A stretch of 64,000 nt of DNA from a bacterium (GTDB taxonomy: Bacteria > Desulfobacterota > Desulfocorpusculales > Desulfocorpusculum), in assembly GCA_037481695.1 (NCBI GenBank), contig JBBFLE010000017.1, positions 1 through 64,000 on the forward strand, in the 5' to 3' direction. Positions 1-9,379 of this stretch are shown here, one piece after another; the stretch's first letter is position 1; every line of letters begins with the position of its first letter. Made by a program: the position numbers and the translations under genes. The notes under the pieces are model-generated. The model worked only from the letters and a program-made list of their open reading frames with translations, did not search any database and was not told where the DNA came from.

Positions 1-1
1 T

Positions 2-55
2 CTCAAGGCCTTGGGCTTCCAGATCAAAGACAATAGGGTCGTACAGGTGAGTTGA
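2..55 (+). CDS. C-terminal fragment of an unidentified gene
   Basis: An open frame enters from the left edge and stops at TGA 53-55, giving only 17 residues (ending QIKDNRVVQVS). The codons look like those of the other + strand genes. It is too short to assign to a family. Its 5' part lies outside the window. Confidence 0.5.
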   Translation, partial: LKALGFQIKDNRVVQVS

Positions 56-611
56 CCCGATTATTACCTGATATCAACTGGATATCCCTCTTCGGCCAAT
101 GCTAACTTGTAAAGTCCTGGATAGTCCTGTGCATACAAAGGGATTGTCATGGGGGAAAAAACAAAAAGCACAACTAGCCTTAAGGTGTTTTTCACTATCA
201 GGACCATCACCTTTTCTTGTATTTGGATCCCCAGGGCCAAAGGAATAGTCTAATTTTCTAAGTACCCTGTCAACAAAAAAATAATCTGATGTATGGCCAC
301 AGGGAATTTGACCGGAGAGGATCTTGCCTAGCCCCAATTATTCCCAAGGATCGCTTAACTTCAGGGGAAGCCTTTCAATACCCAGTGCCTGAACCCATAT
401 TTTCAGGCCTAGACCAGTAAGGACCGTGCAGACGGCATCTGAGTGTGGATCAGTTCTTCAAAGCATATCAGCTAGTTAGCTTTTATTTCTCGGTGGCCCT
501 TATTGTTGCGGGCTATGGGCTTCAAGCCAAGAGCTTTTCATGCGATAAATGGAAGAAATAGACTTCAGCCATGGGAAGCCAATTCGTGTCAGGAAAGGAA
601 GGAATAAGAGA
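56..611. other. Gene-poor stretch before the PhzF-like gene
   Basis: About 550 bases with no gene I can support. The sequence is more AT-rich than the flanks. A minus-strand open frame of 87 codons (74-337) exists, but it has no recognisable domain and no convincing ribosome binding site, so I do not call it. I see no tRNA and no clear promoter. Confidence 0.4.
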
Positions 612-1397
612 ATGAAGATTCCATTGTTTCAAGTGGATGCTTTTGCCACAGAGGTTTTTCGTGGGAATCCGGCTGCGGTTTGCATACTGGATAAATGGCT
701 TAAGGACGATCTGCTCCAATCCATAGCAGAAGAGAACAACCTCTCGGAGACAGCCTTTGTGGTTTTAAAGCCTCAGGGTGTTGAGCTCAGGTGGTTCACC
801 CCTTGCACAGAGGTGGACTTGTGCGGACATGCCACCTTGGCCGCAGGCTTTGTCTTGTTTGAATATGGCCAGCACCCGGCTGGTACCATAGATTTCGAGA
901 CTCGCAAGAGCGGAACCTTGACTGTGCTCAGGAAGGGAGATCTTCTGGAGATGGACTTCCCGGCAAGACCAGTCATGGCCCAGACAAACCCATCTGAGCT
1001 CCAAGATGCGCTGAGGATGACCCCTTCTGCCAGCTTTGTCTCCCAAGAGGATCTGCTGGTGGTCTTGGACTCCGAGGCCTCTGTGAGGGAGTGCAAACCT
1101 GATTTCAAGGCCCTGGAGAAGATAGAGTGCAGGGGTGTGATAATAACAGCCTCGGGGGAAAAGAGTGATTTTGTCTCGAGGTTCTTTGCACCCAAAGTGG
1201 GCATCCCCGAAGATCCTGTGACCGGTTCGGCCCATTGTGTTTTGGCTCCATACTGGGCACAGCGCTTGGGGAAAAGTGATCTCCATGCTTTTCAGGTCTC
1301 CAAACGCGGTGGAGAGCTTTTTTGCCGTTACGAGGGTGAGCGCGTAAAGATCTCAGGCAAGGCGGTTTTGTACTTCAAAGGCATCATAGAGATCTGA
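612..1397 (+). CDS. PhzF family isomerase/epimerase
   Basis: A 261-residue protein of the PhzF (diaminopimelate-epimerase-like) fold. Family hallmarks visible are the N-terminal MKIPLFQVDAFATEVFRGNP, the catalytic glutamate in NNLSETAF (Glu46), the GHATLAAG turn near residue 75, and the C-terminal DPVTGSAHCVLAPYW. PhzF proteins catalyse proton shifts or epimerisation of small acids; the substrate here cannot be told. The open frame extends 21 codons upstream, but ATG 612 is chosen because homologues start with this motif and an AGGAAAGGAAGGAA purine run precedes it. It stands alone, with about 140 bases to the next gene, so it gives no pathway context. The family call is firm; the function is open. 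Confidence 0.9.
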   Translation: MKIPLFQVDAFATEVFRGNPAAVCILDKWLKDDLLQSIAEENNLSETAFVVLKPQGVELRWFTPCTEVDLCGHATLAAGFVLFEYGQHPAGTIDFETRKSGTLTVLRKGDLLEMDFPARPVMAQTNPSELQDALRMTPSASFVSQEDLLVVLDSEASVRECKPDFKALEKIECRGVIITASGEKSDFVSRFFAPKVGIPEDPVTGSAHCVLAPYWAQRLGKSDLHAFQVSKRGGELFCRYEGERVKISGKAVLYFKGIIEI

Positions 1398-1541
1398 ACT
1401 TTGAAGCCCTGGTGTGTTCTGCCCCGGGCTGCCGAGGATGTGGGAAAGGCCTAAATGGCCTGAGTTTCTATGGAGGAAGCCCAGGCCTTAGACAGGATCC
1501 TGGGGCCATTTATTGGGCTGTTGCCCGAGGAGGTGTCAGCC

Positions 1542-1889
1542 ATGACAGAGCAAGAGATGCTGGAGAAGAAGAAAAGCTCCAAGAAAGCCTCTGAGAAAAA
1601 GCCCAAGAAGTCCCAAGGCAAGACAAAGGATCTTCGCAAGGTGGAGCTGATCTTTCAGGCCCAGGAAGCCGAGCAGGTCTTTGTGGCTGGAGATTTCAAT
1701 GGCTGGGATCCCACGGCCACTCCCATGAAGAAACACAAGGAGGGGTACTGGAAGGCCAAGTTGAGGCTCAGGCCAGGTCGATACGAGTACAAATTCCTGG
1801 CAGATGGGCAGTGGGTAAACTATGTAAGAGGGGTGGAGAGGGTCCCCAATCCCTTTGGCACCGAAAACATGGTGCTCTGGGTGGACTGA
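1542..1889 (+). CDS. Small glycogen-binding (CBM48/AMPK-beta-like) protein
   Basis: A 115-residue protein. The first ~35 residues are a lysine/serine-rich, probably disordered tail. The rest is one CBM48-type beta-sandwich: VFVAGDFNGWDP, then GYWKAKLRLRPGRYEYKFLADG, then VPNPFGTENMVLWV. The aromatic and glycine pattern is that of the AMPK glycogen-binding domain. There is no catalytic domain, so it probably tethers something to a glucan or acts as a scaffold. ATG 1542 is chosen over ATG 1470 because GAGGAGGTG lies just upstream. The next gene is a cobalamin adenosyltransferase 75 bases on, with no obvious functional link. Confidence 0.8.
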   Translation: MTEQEMLEKKKSSKKASEKKPKKSQGKTKDLRKVELIFQAQEAEQVFVAGDFNGWDPTATPMKKHKEGYWKAKLRLRPGRYEYKFLADGQWVNYVRGVERVPNPFGTENMVLWVD

Positions 1890-1964
1890 GCTTGGGCCAC
1901 GCCCTTGCCCATGAACTGAGGGGGCTCTCCCCCTTGGAAAAAAACAGGGGAGGAATTCCTAAGG

Positions 1965-2522
1965 GTGGATATCACGCGTCTTAAACCTAAGGAGCCCAGA
2001 GGCCTTGTGGTGGTCTTAACGGGCCATGGAAAGGGCAAGACCACTTCTGCCTTGGGCATGGCCTTGAGAGCCTGTGGTCATGGGATGAAGGTATGCATGA
2101 TTCAATTCATGAAAGGGGATCTGTATTCCGGAGAGTGGGATGGGCTTCGCAAGCTGGACTGCTCGGTGGAGATTATTTCCACGGGCAAGGGGTTTTGCGG
2201 GATTCAGGGGAATCCGTACCCTTTCAGGGAACACAGGCAGAACGCCCAGTCAGCCGTGGAGCTGGTTCGAACCAAGTTGGCCCAGGCAGACATGGACCTT
2301 CTCATTTTGGATGAGATAAATAATGCCCTGCATCTGGGTCTGGTGGATCTGGAACAGGTCCTAGACATAATAAAGAACAAACCGCCGCGGCTCCACCTGA
2401 TTCTGACAGGCAGAAACGCCCATGAGCAGGTGGTGGAGCTTGCCGACACCGTAAGCGAAATAAGAGAAATCAAGCATGCCTTCAGAGCCGGGCTGGAACC
2501 TCAACCCGGCATAGATTACTGA
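1965..2522 (+). CDS. cobO: ATP:corrinoid adenosyltransferase (CobO/BtuR type)
   Basis: A 185-residue cytoplasmic enzyme that adenosylates cob(I)alamin or cobyrinic acid diamide, making the cofactor form of B12. The P-loop GHGKGKTTSALG (about residues 20-31), the CMIQFMKG strand and LLILDEINNAL are diagnostic of CobO/BtuR. The length is slightly below the ~195 usual. It starts with GTG behind AGGGGAGGAATT. It is not in a cob operon here; the B12-binding radical-SAM gene at 16.8-18.4 kb is another sign that the cell uses corrinoids. Confidence 0.93.
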   Translation: MDITRLKPKEPRGLVVVLTGHGKGKTTSALGMALRACGHGMKVCMIQFMKGDLYSGEWDGLRKLDCSVEIISTGKGFCGIQGNPYPFREHRQNAQSAVELVRTKLAQADMDLLILDEINNALHLGLVDLEQVLDIIKNKPPRLHLILTGRNAHEQVVELADTVSEIREIKHAFRAGLEPQPGIDY

Positions 2523-2620
2523 GAAATATAAATGGAATGAGACCCTTGGGGCGGGTACAAAGCTGTGTCCTGGGAGAGCATAAAGGCAAGGAGTCCTTGC
2601 TGGATGGGTGAGGAGGATCA

Positions 2621-3850
2621 TTGGAGCACAAGACCAACTCCGTACTTAAAAATCACTCGAGTAAAGGCCTGGGAGATGCTCTGGGGACCATACTTCTTCT
2701 GACAGCAGTATTTTTCTTGAACTTCGTCTCCAGAATCATACTGGGCCCCATGCTGCCGGTCATAGAGCAAGAGATGGGGCTTGGCCACGGCCAGGCAGGC
2801 TCGCTCTTTCTTTTGATCTCAGCCGGATACTGCTTGGTCATCTCTTTGTCCGGGTTTGTGTCAGCCAGGTTGGGTCATAGATGGACCGTGGTGCTCTCCT
2901 CCTGGAGCCTGGCTGCCGCTTTGTGGCTGGTGGCCTTTTCCTGGGATCTGGAAACTTTGAGAGTGGGGCTTTTCCTGCTGGGCTCAGCCGCTGGCCTGTA
3001 CCTTCCCTCTGGTATGGCCACCATGACCTCCTTGGTGGACAGGAAGCTCTGGGGCAGGGCCATAGCCGTGCACGAACTGGCCCCGAATCTGGGCTTTGTG
3101 GGAGCTCCATTCTTGGCAGAGCTTCTTTGTGGTGTGGTGTCCTGGAGGGGGGTCATGGTTCTCATCGGGATCTTTTCGGCTCTGGTGGGAACGGCTTTCC
3201 TGCGCTGGGGCAAAGGGGGAAAGCTCAAGGGCACTGCCCCCAGCCCATCTTCCTTGAAGACCCTGGCAAGGGAAAGGGATTTCTGGCTCATGATGGGCAT
3301 ATTCGGCCTTGGGGTCGGAGGCAGCCTGGGCGTGTACGCCATGCTACCCCTTTTTCTGGTGGCAGATAGATCCTTTGATTTGGTTGCTGCCAATTCTTTG
3401 ACAGGCCTCTCCAGGATATCTTCCATGGGCATGGCCTTTGTGGGTGGATGGGCCACAGACCGCTTCGGCCCCCAGAAGACCATGGCTGGAGGTCTCATCT
3501 TCAGCGGTGTGGTGACCTGCTTTTTGGGATGGACATCTGGTGCAATGTTGGTGGTGGCTGTTTTCTTGCAACCCGCCCTGGCAGTTTGCTTTTTCCCTCC
3601 TGCTCTTGCGGCCTTGTCCAGAATAGGTCCTGAGCACATGAGAAGTCTGAGCATGTCTCTGGTGGTGCCCGTTGGCTTTCTTCTGGGAGGAGGTGGTATA
3701 CCGGCCTTCATAGGGTTAATGGGTGAGCTGGATCGCTTTCCCCTGGGCATCTCAATAGTGGGGCTGGCCATGATCCTGAGTGGGACTGGCACGCGCTGGC
3801 TGGGCTTGGTGGAGAGAATACAGGAGAAAGGCTCCAAAAACATTGACTGA
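2621..3850 (+). CDS. MFS family transporter
   Basis: A 409-residue, very hydrophobic inner-membrane protein with about 12 membrane segments in two halves of six, separated by a charged loop around residues 190-215 (WGKGGKLKG...). The loop SARLGHRWTVV between helices 2 and 3, and WATDRFGPQKT in the second half, match the MFS motif-A positions. No substrate is predictable; the neighbours do not help. Translation starts at TTG 2621, four bases after AGGAGG. The 3' end carries the promoter of the mla operon (-35 overlaps the stop codon). Confidence 0.85.
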   Translation: MEHKTNSVLKNHSSKGLGDALGTILLLTAVFFLNFVSRIILGPMLPVIEQEMGLGHGQAGSLFLLISAGYCLVISLSGFVSARLGHRWTVVLSSWSLAAALWLVAFSWDLETLRVGLFLLGSAAGLYLPSGMATMTSLVDRKLWGRAIAVHELAPNLGFVGAPFLAELLCGVVSWRGVMVLIGIFSALVGTAFLRWGKGGKLKGTAPSPSSLKTLARERDFWLMMGIFGLGVGGSLGVYAMLPLFLVADRSFDLVAANSLTGLSRISSMGMAFVGGWATDRFGPQKTMAGGLIFSGVVTCFLGWTSGAMLVVAVFLQPALAVCFFPPALAALSRIGPEHMRSLSMSLVVPVGFLLGGGGIPAFIGLMGELDRFPLGISIVGLAMILSGTGTRWLGLVERIQEKGSKNID

Positions 3851-3870
3851 GGGGGGGGGTGAGGTATAAT
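3843..3870 (+). promoter_or_regulatory. Sigma70-type promoter of the mla operon
   Basis: TTGACT (3843-3848), 16 bases, TATAAT (3865-3870). The -35 overlaps the stop codon of the MFS gene. The spacer is almost pure G (a run of nine). The expected leader before mlaE is about 60 bases. The boxes and spacing are identical to the carD promoter at 27031. Confidence 0.7.
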
Positions 3871-3939
3871 GAGCGGAATTCACGGCCTTCTTGGGGTTGG
3901 GAGGGGCCGTGAGAATCCCATGACTGCTTGCCAGGTACC

Positions 3940-4731
3940 ATGAACCGGACAAACAGCTTGCCCTGGGAACCTGTGCGATGGTTGGGCCGGGGCTTTATTG
4001 GAACAATTAGAACTGCTGGTCAGATGGGCATCTTTTTGGCCCACACCATCATTCTGTGCTTTTTCCCTCCCTATCGCTGGCGAAGGGTGCTGGAGAGGAT
4101 CCATTTTCTGGGCGTCAAGACCCTCTTTGTGATATTGCTTACAGGGGCTTTCAGCGGCATGGTGTTGGGCTTGCAGGTTTTTTACACCCTGCGCAAGTTC
4201 GGGGCAGAAGCTCTTTTGGGACCGGCGGTGGCCCTTTCCTTGGTCAGGGAGCTGGGGCCTGTGCTGTCGGCCCTAATGATAACGGGGCGGGCAGGCTCGG
4301 CCTTGACCGCAGAGTTGGGAGTGATGCGCATAACCGAACAGATAGACGCCCTGGACATGATGGCAATTCATCCGGTCCAGTACCTGATAGTGCCCAACCT
4401 GCTGGCTGCTGTGTTAGTCTTTCCGGTGCTTTCCTGGTTTTTTGACGTGATCGGTATCCTGGGAGGATATCTGGTGGGTGTAGAGCTCTTGGGGCTGGCC
4501 CACGGAACATATTTCGGGGAGATTCATACCTTCCTGGGTGTTCAGGATGTTCTGGACGGACTTTACAAGTCTCTTTGTTTCGGGGTGCTGGTGGTTTGGA
4601 TTTGCTGTTTCAAGGGTTTCTTCTCGGGGTACGGGGCAGAGGGTGTCAGCCGCGCCACTACCGAAGCAGTGGTGCTCTCGTCGGTTTCTGTGCTCTTGTG
4701 GGACTACCTGATGGGCTCTTTTCTGTTTTGA
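3940..4731 (+). CDS. mlaE: MlaE-type ABC transporter permease (phospholipid transport)
   Basis: A 263-residue inner-membrane permease of the Mla/MCE system that moves phospholipids between the inner and outer membrane in Gram-negative cells. The family core is clear: GPAVALSLVRELGPVLSALM, ITGRAGSALTAELGVMRI, TEQIDALDMM, then several membrane helices. ATG 3940 is used; an in-frame TTG lies four codons upstream. It is first in a tight operon, with mlaF nine bases downstream. No mlaB (STAS) gene is present in the cluster, as in several non-enteric Mla loci. Confidence 0.93.
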   Translation: MNRTNSLPWEPVRWLGRGFIGTIRTAGQMGIFLAHTIILCFFPPYRWRRVLERIHFLGVKTLFVILLTGAFSGMVLGLQVFYTLRKFGAEALLGPAVALSLVRELGPVLSALMITGRAGSALTAELGVMRITEQIDALDMMAIHPVQYLIVPNLLAAVLVFPVLSWFFDVIGILGGYLVGVELLGLAHGTYFGEIHTFLGVQDVLDGLYKSLCFGVLVVWICCFKGFFSGYGAEGVSRATTEAVVLSSVSVLLWDYLMGSFLF

Positions 4732-4740
4732 AACTCAGCC

Positions 4741-5487
4741 ATGATCCAGACCGAGAACCTTCATAAGTCATTCAATGGCCAGCCGGTGCTCCGGGGGGTG
4801 GACTTACAGGTAAGAGAAGGGGAAATGCTCGCTCTCATAGGCAGAAGCGGGGCGGGCAAATCGGTCTTGCTCAGGCATCTCATGGGTCTAGTCAGGCCGG
4901 ACAAGGGACGTGTTCTCATAGAAGGAATAGATCTGCACCGTAGCTCCTCTTCCCAACGAAAGGCCTTGAAGGAGCGCTTTGGAGTGCTCTTTCAAGGAGG
5001 AGCGCTTTTTGATTCCATGACAGTGTTCGAGAATGTGGCTTTTCCTTTAAAGGAGAAATCCGCTTTGGGGGAAGAAGAGATAAGACAGAGGGTGCTCAAG
5101 GAGCTGGCTTTGGTGGAACTCCAAGGAGCAGAAGAAAAATACCCTGCGGAAATAAGCGGTGGAATGAAGAAGAGGGTGGCATTGGCCAGGGCCATAATCC
5201 ATAATCCTAAAATAGTCTTTTTCGATGAGCCTACAACAGGTTTGGATCCCATCACGGCCCGCTCCATCCACCAACTCATTCATTCCACTCACAGGAGACT
5301 TCGCTTCACGGGAGTCATAGTAACCCACGAGACCTGGGGAATCTTCTCCATAGTGGATCGTGTGGCCCTCTTACATGAAGGAAGGATCATGGCAATGGGC
5401 ACCCCAGAGGAGATCCTGGATTGTGGGGAGCCCATTGTGAGGGATTTTTTGGAGCCGCACCGAAGCCTCAGAGGCATTGCCGGGTAG
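4741..5487 (+). CDS. mlaF: MlaF-type ABC ATPase
   Basis: A 248-residue ATPase that energises the MlaE permease. Walker A GRSGAGKSVLL, signature ISGGMKKRVALARA and Walker B IVFFDEPTTGLDP are intact, and the H-loop is in VIVTHE. The SGGMKKR form of the signature is typical of MlaF. ATG 4741 follows directly after the mlaE stop. The C-terminal ~25 residues end in RSLRGIAG. It lies between mlaE and mlaD, the canonical order. Confidence 0.95.
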   Translation: MIQTENLHKSFNGQPVLRGVDLQVREGEMLALIGRSGAGKSVLLRHLMGLVRPDKGRVLIEGIDLHRSSSSQRKALKERFGVLFQGGALFDSMTVFENVAFPLKEKSALGEEEIRQRVLKELALVELQGAEEKYPAEISGGMKKRVALARAIIHNPKIVFFDEPTTGLDPITARSIHQLIHSTHRRLRFTGVIVTHETWGIFSIVDRVALLHEGRIMAMGTPEEILDCGEPIVRDFLEPHRSLRGIAG

Positions 5488-5495
5488 GAGGGGCC

Positions 5496-5939
5496 ATGAG
5501 AAAACGCTGGGACGTGGAGATGACTGTGGGGATCTTTCTCCTGTTGGGACTTCTGGCCTTGGGCTATCTCTCCATACACCTGGCCCGCATGGAAGTGGTT
5601 GGCCAAGGGGGGTATACTATCTTCGCCCGTTTTTCATCTGTGGAGGGGCTAAAAACAGGGACCTTGGTGGAGATAGCCGGTGTAGAGGTGGGCAGGGTAA
5701 AGAACATAGAGCTGCAAAATTATAGAGCCAGGGTAGCCTTCTCCATCAAAAGCGATGTAAAGATTCCGGAGGACACAATAGCCTCCATAAGGACAAAGGG
5801 CCTCCTGGGGGAAAAATACGTCAGACTCAGCCCAGGGGGATCTGATCAGATGCTCAAGCCCGGAGGGGAGCTTTTCGAGACAGAGGCCCCCATCAACTTG
5901 GAAGAATTGATCGCCAATTTTGTCTTCGGGAAGATCTAA
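5496..5939 (+). CDS. mlaD: MlaD-type MCE domain protein
   Basis: A 147-residue protein with one N-terminal membrane helix (about residues 9-28, VGIFLLLGLLALGYLSIHLA) followed by one MCE domain (VEGLKTGTLVEIAGVEVGRV to LGEKYVRLSPGG). MlaD forms the periplasmic hexameric ring that passes lipid between permease and MlaC. ATG 5496 is chosen over an upstream in-frame start inside mlaF because GGAGGGG lies directly before it and the membrane segment begins there. The length is normal for single-MCE proteins. Confidence 0.93.
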   Translation: MRKRWDVEMTVGIFLLLGLLALGYLSIHLARMEVVGQGGYTIFARFSSVEGLKTGTLVEIAGVEVGRVKNIELQNYRARVAFSIKSDVKIPEDTIASIRTKGLLGEKYVRLSPGGSDQMLKPGGELFETEAPINLEELIANFVFGKI

Positions 5940-5988
5940 AGCTTTTTCTAGTTTTCAGGAAGAGGCGAAAAGGAAAGGAGATGACGGG

Positions 5989-6603
5989 ATGAGGTGTTTT
6001 TCTGGAATCTGCTCTTTGGTATTGCTCTTGAGCACCAGCTTAGCTGCCGTGGCAGGGGAACCCATGGATGTTATCAGGCAGTCCACGGACAAGGTGATAG
6101 AGATCCTGAAAGATCCTGCCCTGAGGGAGAATCCGGAGCTCAGGGAAAGCAGGATCTGGGAAATAGTATCAGTGAGGTTCGATTTCGAGGAGATGGCCAG
6201 AAGGGCCCTGGCAGTTCACTGGAGAGACCGCACGGTGCAGGAGCAAAAGGAGTTCGTTGATCTGTTCGGGAGGCTATTACAGAGATCTTACTCGGGCAAG
6301 CTGGCCCAATACACCGACGAAAAGGTAGAGTATCTTGGAGAGGAAATAGAAGGCTCCAGGGCCGAGGTAAGGACCAAGTTGGTTAGCAAGTCCATGGAGA
6401 TTCCCATAGATTACAGGATGCTCAAGAAATCCAATGAATGGAGGGTTTATGATGTTGTCATAGAGGGGGTAAGCCTTGTCAACAACTACCGGAATCAATT
6501 CAACCGTATAGTTGTCTCCTCTGGGTACAAGGAACTGGTGCAGAGGATGCGAAACAAGTGGGAGGACTTGATCCGGGAATCCGAAAAGAAAAAGAGCACC
6601 TAA
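5989..6603 (+). CDS. mlaC: MlaC-type periplasmic lipid-binding protein
   Basis: A 204-residue secreted protein: signal peptide (hydrophobic ICSLVLLLSTSLAAVAG, cleavage probably near residue 23) and an ABC_tol2/MlaC domain (RFDFEEMARRAL, FVDLFGRLLQRSYSGKL, YRMLKKSNEWRVYDVVIEGVSLVNNYRNQF). MlaC shuttles phospholipids across the periplasm. The start is ATG 5989 after AAAGGAG. It completes an E-F-D-C operon; no MlaA lipoprotein is seen in the window. ppdK follows 53 bases later and may be co-transcribed. Confidence 0.93.
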   Translation: MRCFSGICSLVLLLSTSLAAVAGEPMDVIRQSTDKVIEILKDPALRENPELRESRIWEIVSVRFDFEEMARRALAVHWRDRTVQEQKEFVDLFGRLLQRSYSGKLAQYTDEKVEYLGEEIEGSRAEVRTKLVSKSMEIPIDYRMLKKSNEWRVYDVVIEGVSLVNNYRNQFNRIVVSSGYKELVQRMRNKWEDLIRESEKKKST

Positions 6604-6656
6604 GCACAGCTGAGGCTGAAGAACTAGTAGCTGGAGCGAGAAGGGAGGAATTACAG

Positions 6657-9368
6657 ATGGCAGAAAGATATGTTTACACATTCGGAGGTGAACGCGCCGA
6701 CGGCGGGGAGGCCCTTCGTAACCTCTTGGGAGGCAAGGGTGCAGGGCTGGCGGAGATGACCAATCTGGGTATACCGGTGCCACCTGGGTTCACCATAACC
6801 ACAGAGGTCTGCACTTATTATTATGCCCACAACAGGAGCTATCCCCCTGGACTCCAGGAGCAGGTGCAGGAGGCCATGGCCCACGTGGAGAGGCTCATGA
6901 AGGCCAAGTTCGGAGACCCCCAAAATCCGCTTTTGGTATCGGTGCGCTCTGGGGCCAGGAGATCCATGCCAGGCATGATGGAAACAGTCCTCAACGTGGG
7001 GCTCACCAGCAAGACCTTGCCCGGACTCATTCGCAAGACCAACAACGAGAGGTTTGCTTACGATGCGTATAGAAGGCTGATAATGATGTACTCAGACGTG
7101 GTCATGGAGAAGGCTCAGGGCATCGAGCCTCCCGAGGGTCAGGGGATCCGCCAGATCTTGGAAAGGGAAATGGATCACCTAAAGGAGAAAAGAGGCGTCA
7201 AACTCGACACTGAGCTGACAGCAGAAGACCTCAAGGAGCTGGTGGAGATATTTCTCAAGAAGGTGAAAGAGGTGATGGGAAAGCCCTTCCCAGATGACCC
7301 CCAAGAGCAGCTTTGGGGAGGAATCGGGGCTGTTTTCCAATCCTGGAACGGCAAGAGGGCTGTTTCTTACAGGCGGATCGAGGGAATCCCGGACGACTGG
7401 GGAACAGCAGTGAACGTGCAGGCCATGGTCTTTGGAAACACGGGGGAGAGGTCAGCCACCGGGGTGGCCTTCACCAGAAATCCGGCCACAGGGGAAAATC
7501 TTTTCTATGGAGAGTGGCTGCCCAATGCCCAGGGCGAGGATGTGGTGGCGGGGATTCGGACTCCTCTGCCTTTGAACAGGGCCACCAAGAGCGGGGAGGC
7601 AGCCTCCTTGCCTTCTCTGGAGGAGGTTATGCCAGAACTTTACCAGCAGCTGGACACCATACAGCGCAAGCTAGAGACCTACTTTCGGGATATGCAGGAC
7701 ATAGAGTTCACTATCCAGGACGGAACCCTATGGATGCTTCAGACCCGCACAGGCAAGCGAAACGGTACTGCGGCCATTAGAATGGCTGTGGAGATGTGCA
7801 AGGAGGGTCTAATAAGCAAGGAGGAGGCTCTTTTGAGGGTGCAGCCATCTCAGTTGGATGAGCTATTGCATCCCATGCTGGATCCTGTGGAGGAGAAAAA
7901 GGCCAGGCCGCTTGCCAAAGGGCTTCCTGCAGGGCCTGGGGGGGCAGTGGGGCAGGTGGTGTTTACAGCCGATGACGCAGAACAGTGGGCCAAGAAGGGC
8001 AAGAAGGTGGTCCTGGTCAGGGCCGAAACCTCTCCGGAGGATGTTCATGGAATGCATGCTGCCCAGGCCATCCTGACCTCCAAAGGAGGCATGACCAGCC
8101 ATGCAGCCCTCGTGGCCAGGGGGTGGGGTAAGTGCTGCATAGTGGGTTGTGGTGCCTTGGACATTGATGTGGAGTCAAGGACCGTAAGAGTTGAGGGGGA
8201 GGTGCTCAGGGAGGGGGACTGGGTAACCCTCAATGGCACAAAAGGTGTGTTGTACAAGGGTCAGATGAAACTTCTTCCAGCAGACCCAGAGGGAAACCCC
8301 TGGTACAAGGAACTCATGGTATGGGCGGACCAGGTGAGGCGCCTGGGCATCAGGACCAATGCCGACACTCCCTCAGATGCCGCTCTGGCCAGATCCTTTG
8401 GAGCTGAGGGCATTGGGCTTTGCCGCACCGAGCACATGTTCTTTGATCCGCAGCGCATCATGGCCATGAGGGAGATGATAGTTGCTGAGACCGAGGAGGA
8501 CAGGCGCAAGGCCGTGATGAAGCTACTGCCTTACCAGAGGGAGGATTTCCTGGGCATTTTCAGGGCAATGGAAGGCCTGCCTGTGACCATAAGGACCTTG
8601 GACCCGCCTCTGCACGAGTTCGTGAATCTGAGTGCCGAACAGGTAAAAGATCTGGCAGCACAAATGGGCATCCCGGTGGAGAGGCTTCAGGCTAGAATCG
8701 ACCAGCTCCACGAGCTGAACCCCATGTTGGGCCACAGGGGATGCCGTCTGGGAATAACCTATCCTGAAATAACCGAAATGCAGGCTAGGGCCATCTTCGA
8801 GGCCGCGGCCCAGATGGCCCAGGAAGGCAAAGAGGTTTTTCCGGAGGTCATGATCCCACTGGTGGGAAGTCTGAAGGAACTGGATCACCAACAGGAAATA
8901 GTGGAGAGAGTGGCCAAGGAAGTGCAGGCCCAGAAGGGGGTCAAATTTCCCTACCTGGTGGGCACCATGATAGAGATCCCCAGGGCCTGTCTTGTGGCAG
9001 ACCAGATAGCCAGCAGAGCCCAGTTCTTCTCCTTTGGAACCAATGACCTGACCCAGACCACTTTCGGCTTTTCCAGGGATGATGTGGGTTCTTTCCTGCC
9101 AGTTTATCTGGAAAAGAAGATACTGCCATCAGATCCTTTCCAGACCCTTGACCAGGAAGGTGTGGGACAGTTGATCCGCATGGGCGTGGAAAAAGGTAGA
9201 TCAGCCAGAAAGGACCTCAAGGTGGGGATATGTGGAGAGCATGGAGGAGATCCCGCATCTGTGGAATTCTGCCACAGGGTGGGAATGAACTACGTAAGCT
9301 GCTCACCTTACAGAGTCCCCATAGCCAGACTGGCTGCCGCTCATGCAGCAGTAAAGGATAAGGGCTGA
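6657..9368 (+). CDS. ppdK: Pyruvate, phosphate dikinase
   Basis: A 903-residue enzyme interconverting pyruvate + ATP + Pi and phosphoenolpyruvate + AMP + PPi, used for gluconeogenesis from pyruvate or PPi-linked glycolysis in anaerobes. The N-terminal ATP-binding domain begins YVYTFGGERADGGEALRNLL. The swivelling phosphohistidine domain has GGMTSHAALVARGWGK (His482). The C-terminal TIM barrel ends with the catalytic loop GICGEHGGDP (Cys859). The order and length are standard. ATG 6657 follows GGGAGGAATTACAG; the open frame continues upstream into mlaC, but homologues begin here. Confidence 0.97.
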   Translation: MAERYVYTFGGERADGGEALRNLLGGKGAGLAEMTNLGIPVPPGFTITTEVCTYYYAHNRSYPPGLQEQVQEAMAHVERLMKAKFGDPQNPLLVSVRSGARRSMPGMMETVLNVGLTSKTLPGLIRKTNNERFAYDAYRRLIMMYSDVVMEKAQGIEPPEGQGIRQILEREMDHLKEKRGVKLDTELTAEDLKELVEIFLKKVKEVMGKPFPDDPQEQLWGGIGAVFQSWNGKRAVSYRRIEGIPDDWGTAVNVQAMVFGNTGERSATGVAFTRNPATGENLFYGEWLPNAQGEDVVAGIRTPLPLNRATKSGEAASLPSLEEVMPELYQQLDTIQRKLETYFRDMQDIEFTIQDGTLWMLQTRTGKRNGTAAIRMAVEMCKEGLISKEEALLRVQPSQLDELLHPMLDPVEEKKARPLAKGLPAGPGGAVGQVVFTADDAEQWAKKGKKVVLVRAETSPEDVHGMHAAQAILTSKGGMTSHAALVARGWGKCCIVGCGALDIDVESRTVRVEGEVLREGDWVTLNGTKGVLYKGQMKLLPADPEGNPWYKELMVWADQVRRLGIRTNADTPSDAALARSFGAEGIGLCRTEHMFFDPQRIMAMREMIVAETEEDRRKAVMKLLPYQREDFLGIFRAMEGLPVTIRTLDPPLHEFVNLSAEQVKDLAAQMGIPVERLQARIDQLHELNPMLGHRGCRLGITYPEITEMQARAIFEAAAQMAQEGKEVFPEVMIPLVGSLKELDHQQEIVERVAKEVQAQKGVKFPYLVGTMIEIPRACLVADQIASRAQFFSFGTNDLTQTTFGFSRDDVGSFLPVYLEKKILPSDPFQTLDQEGVGQLIRMGVEKGRSARKDLKVGICGEHGGDPASVEFCHRVGMNYVSCSPYRVPIARLAAAHAAVKDKG

Positions 9369-9379
9369 CATAAGAAGGG

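Noticed and set aside
74-337. 87-codon minus-strand frame near the left end
   Set aside because: No domain, no convincing ribosome site, no partner; composition is AT-rich and not like neighbouring genes.
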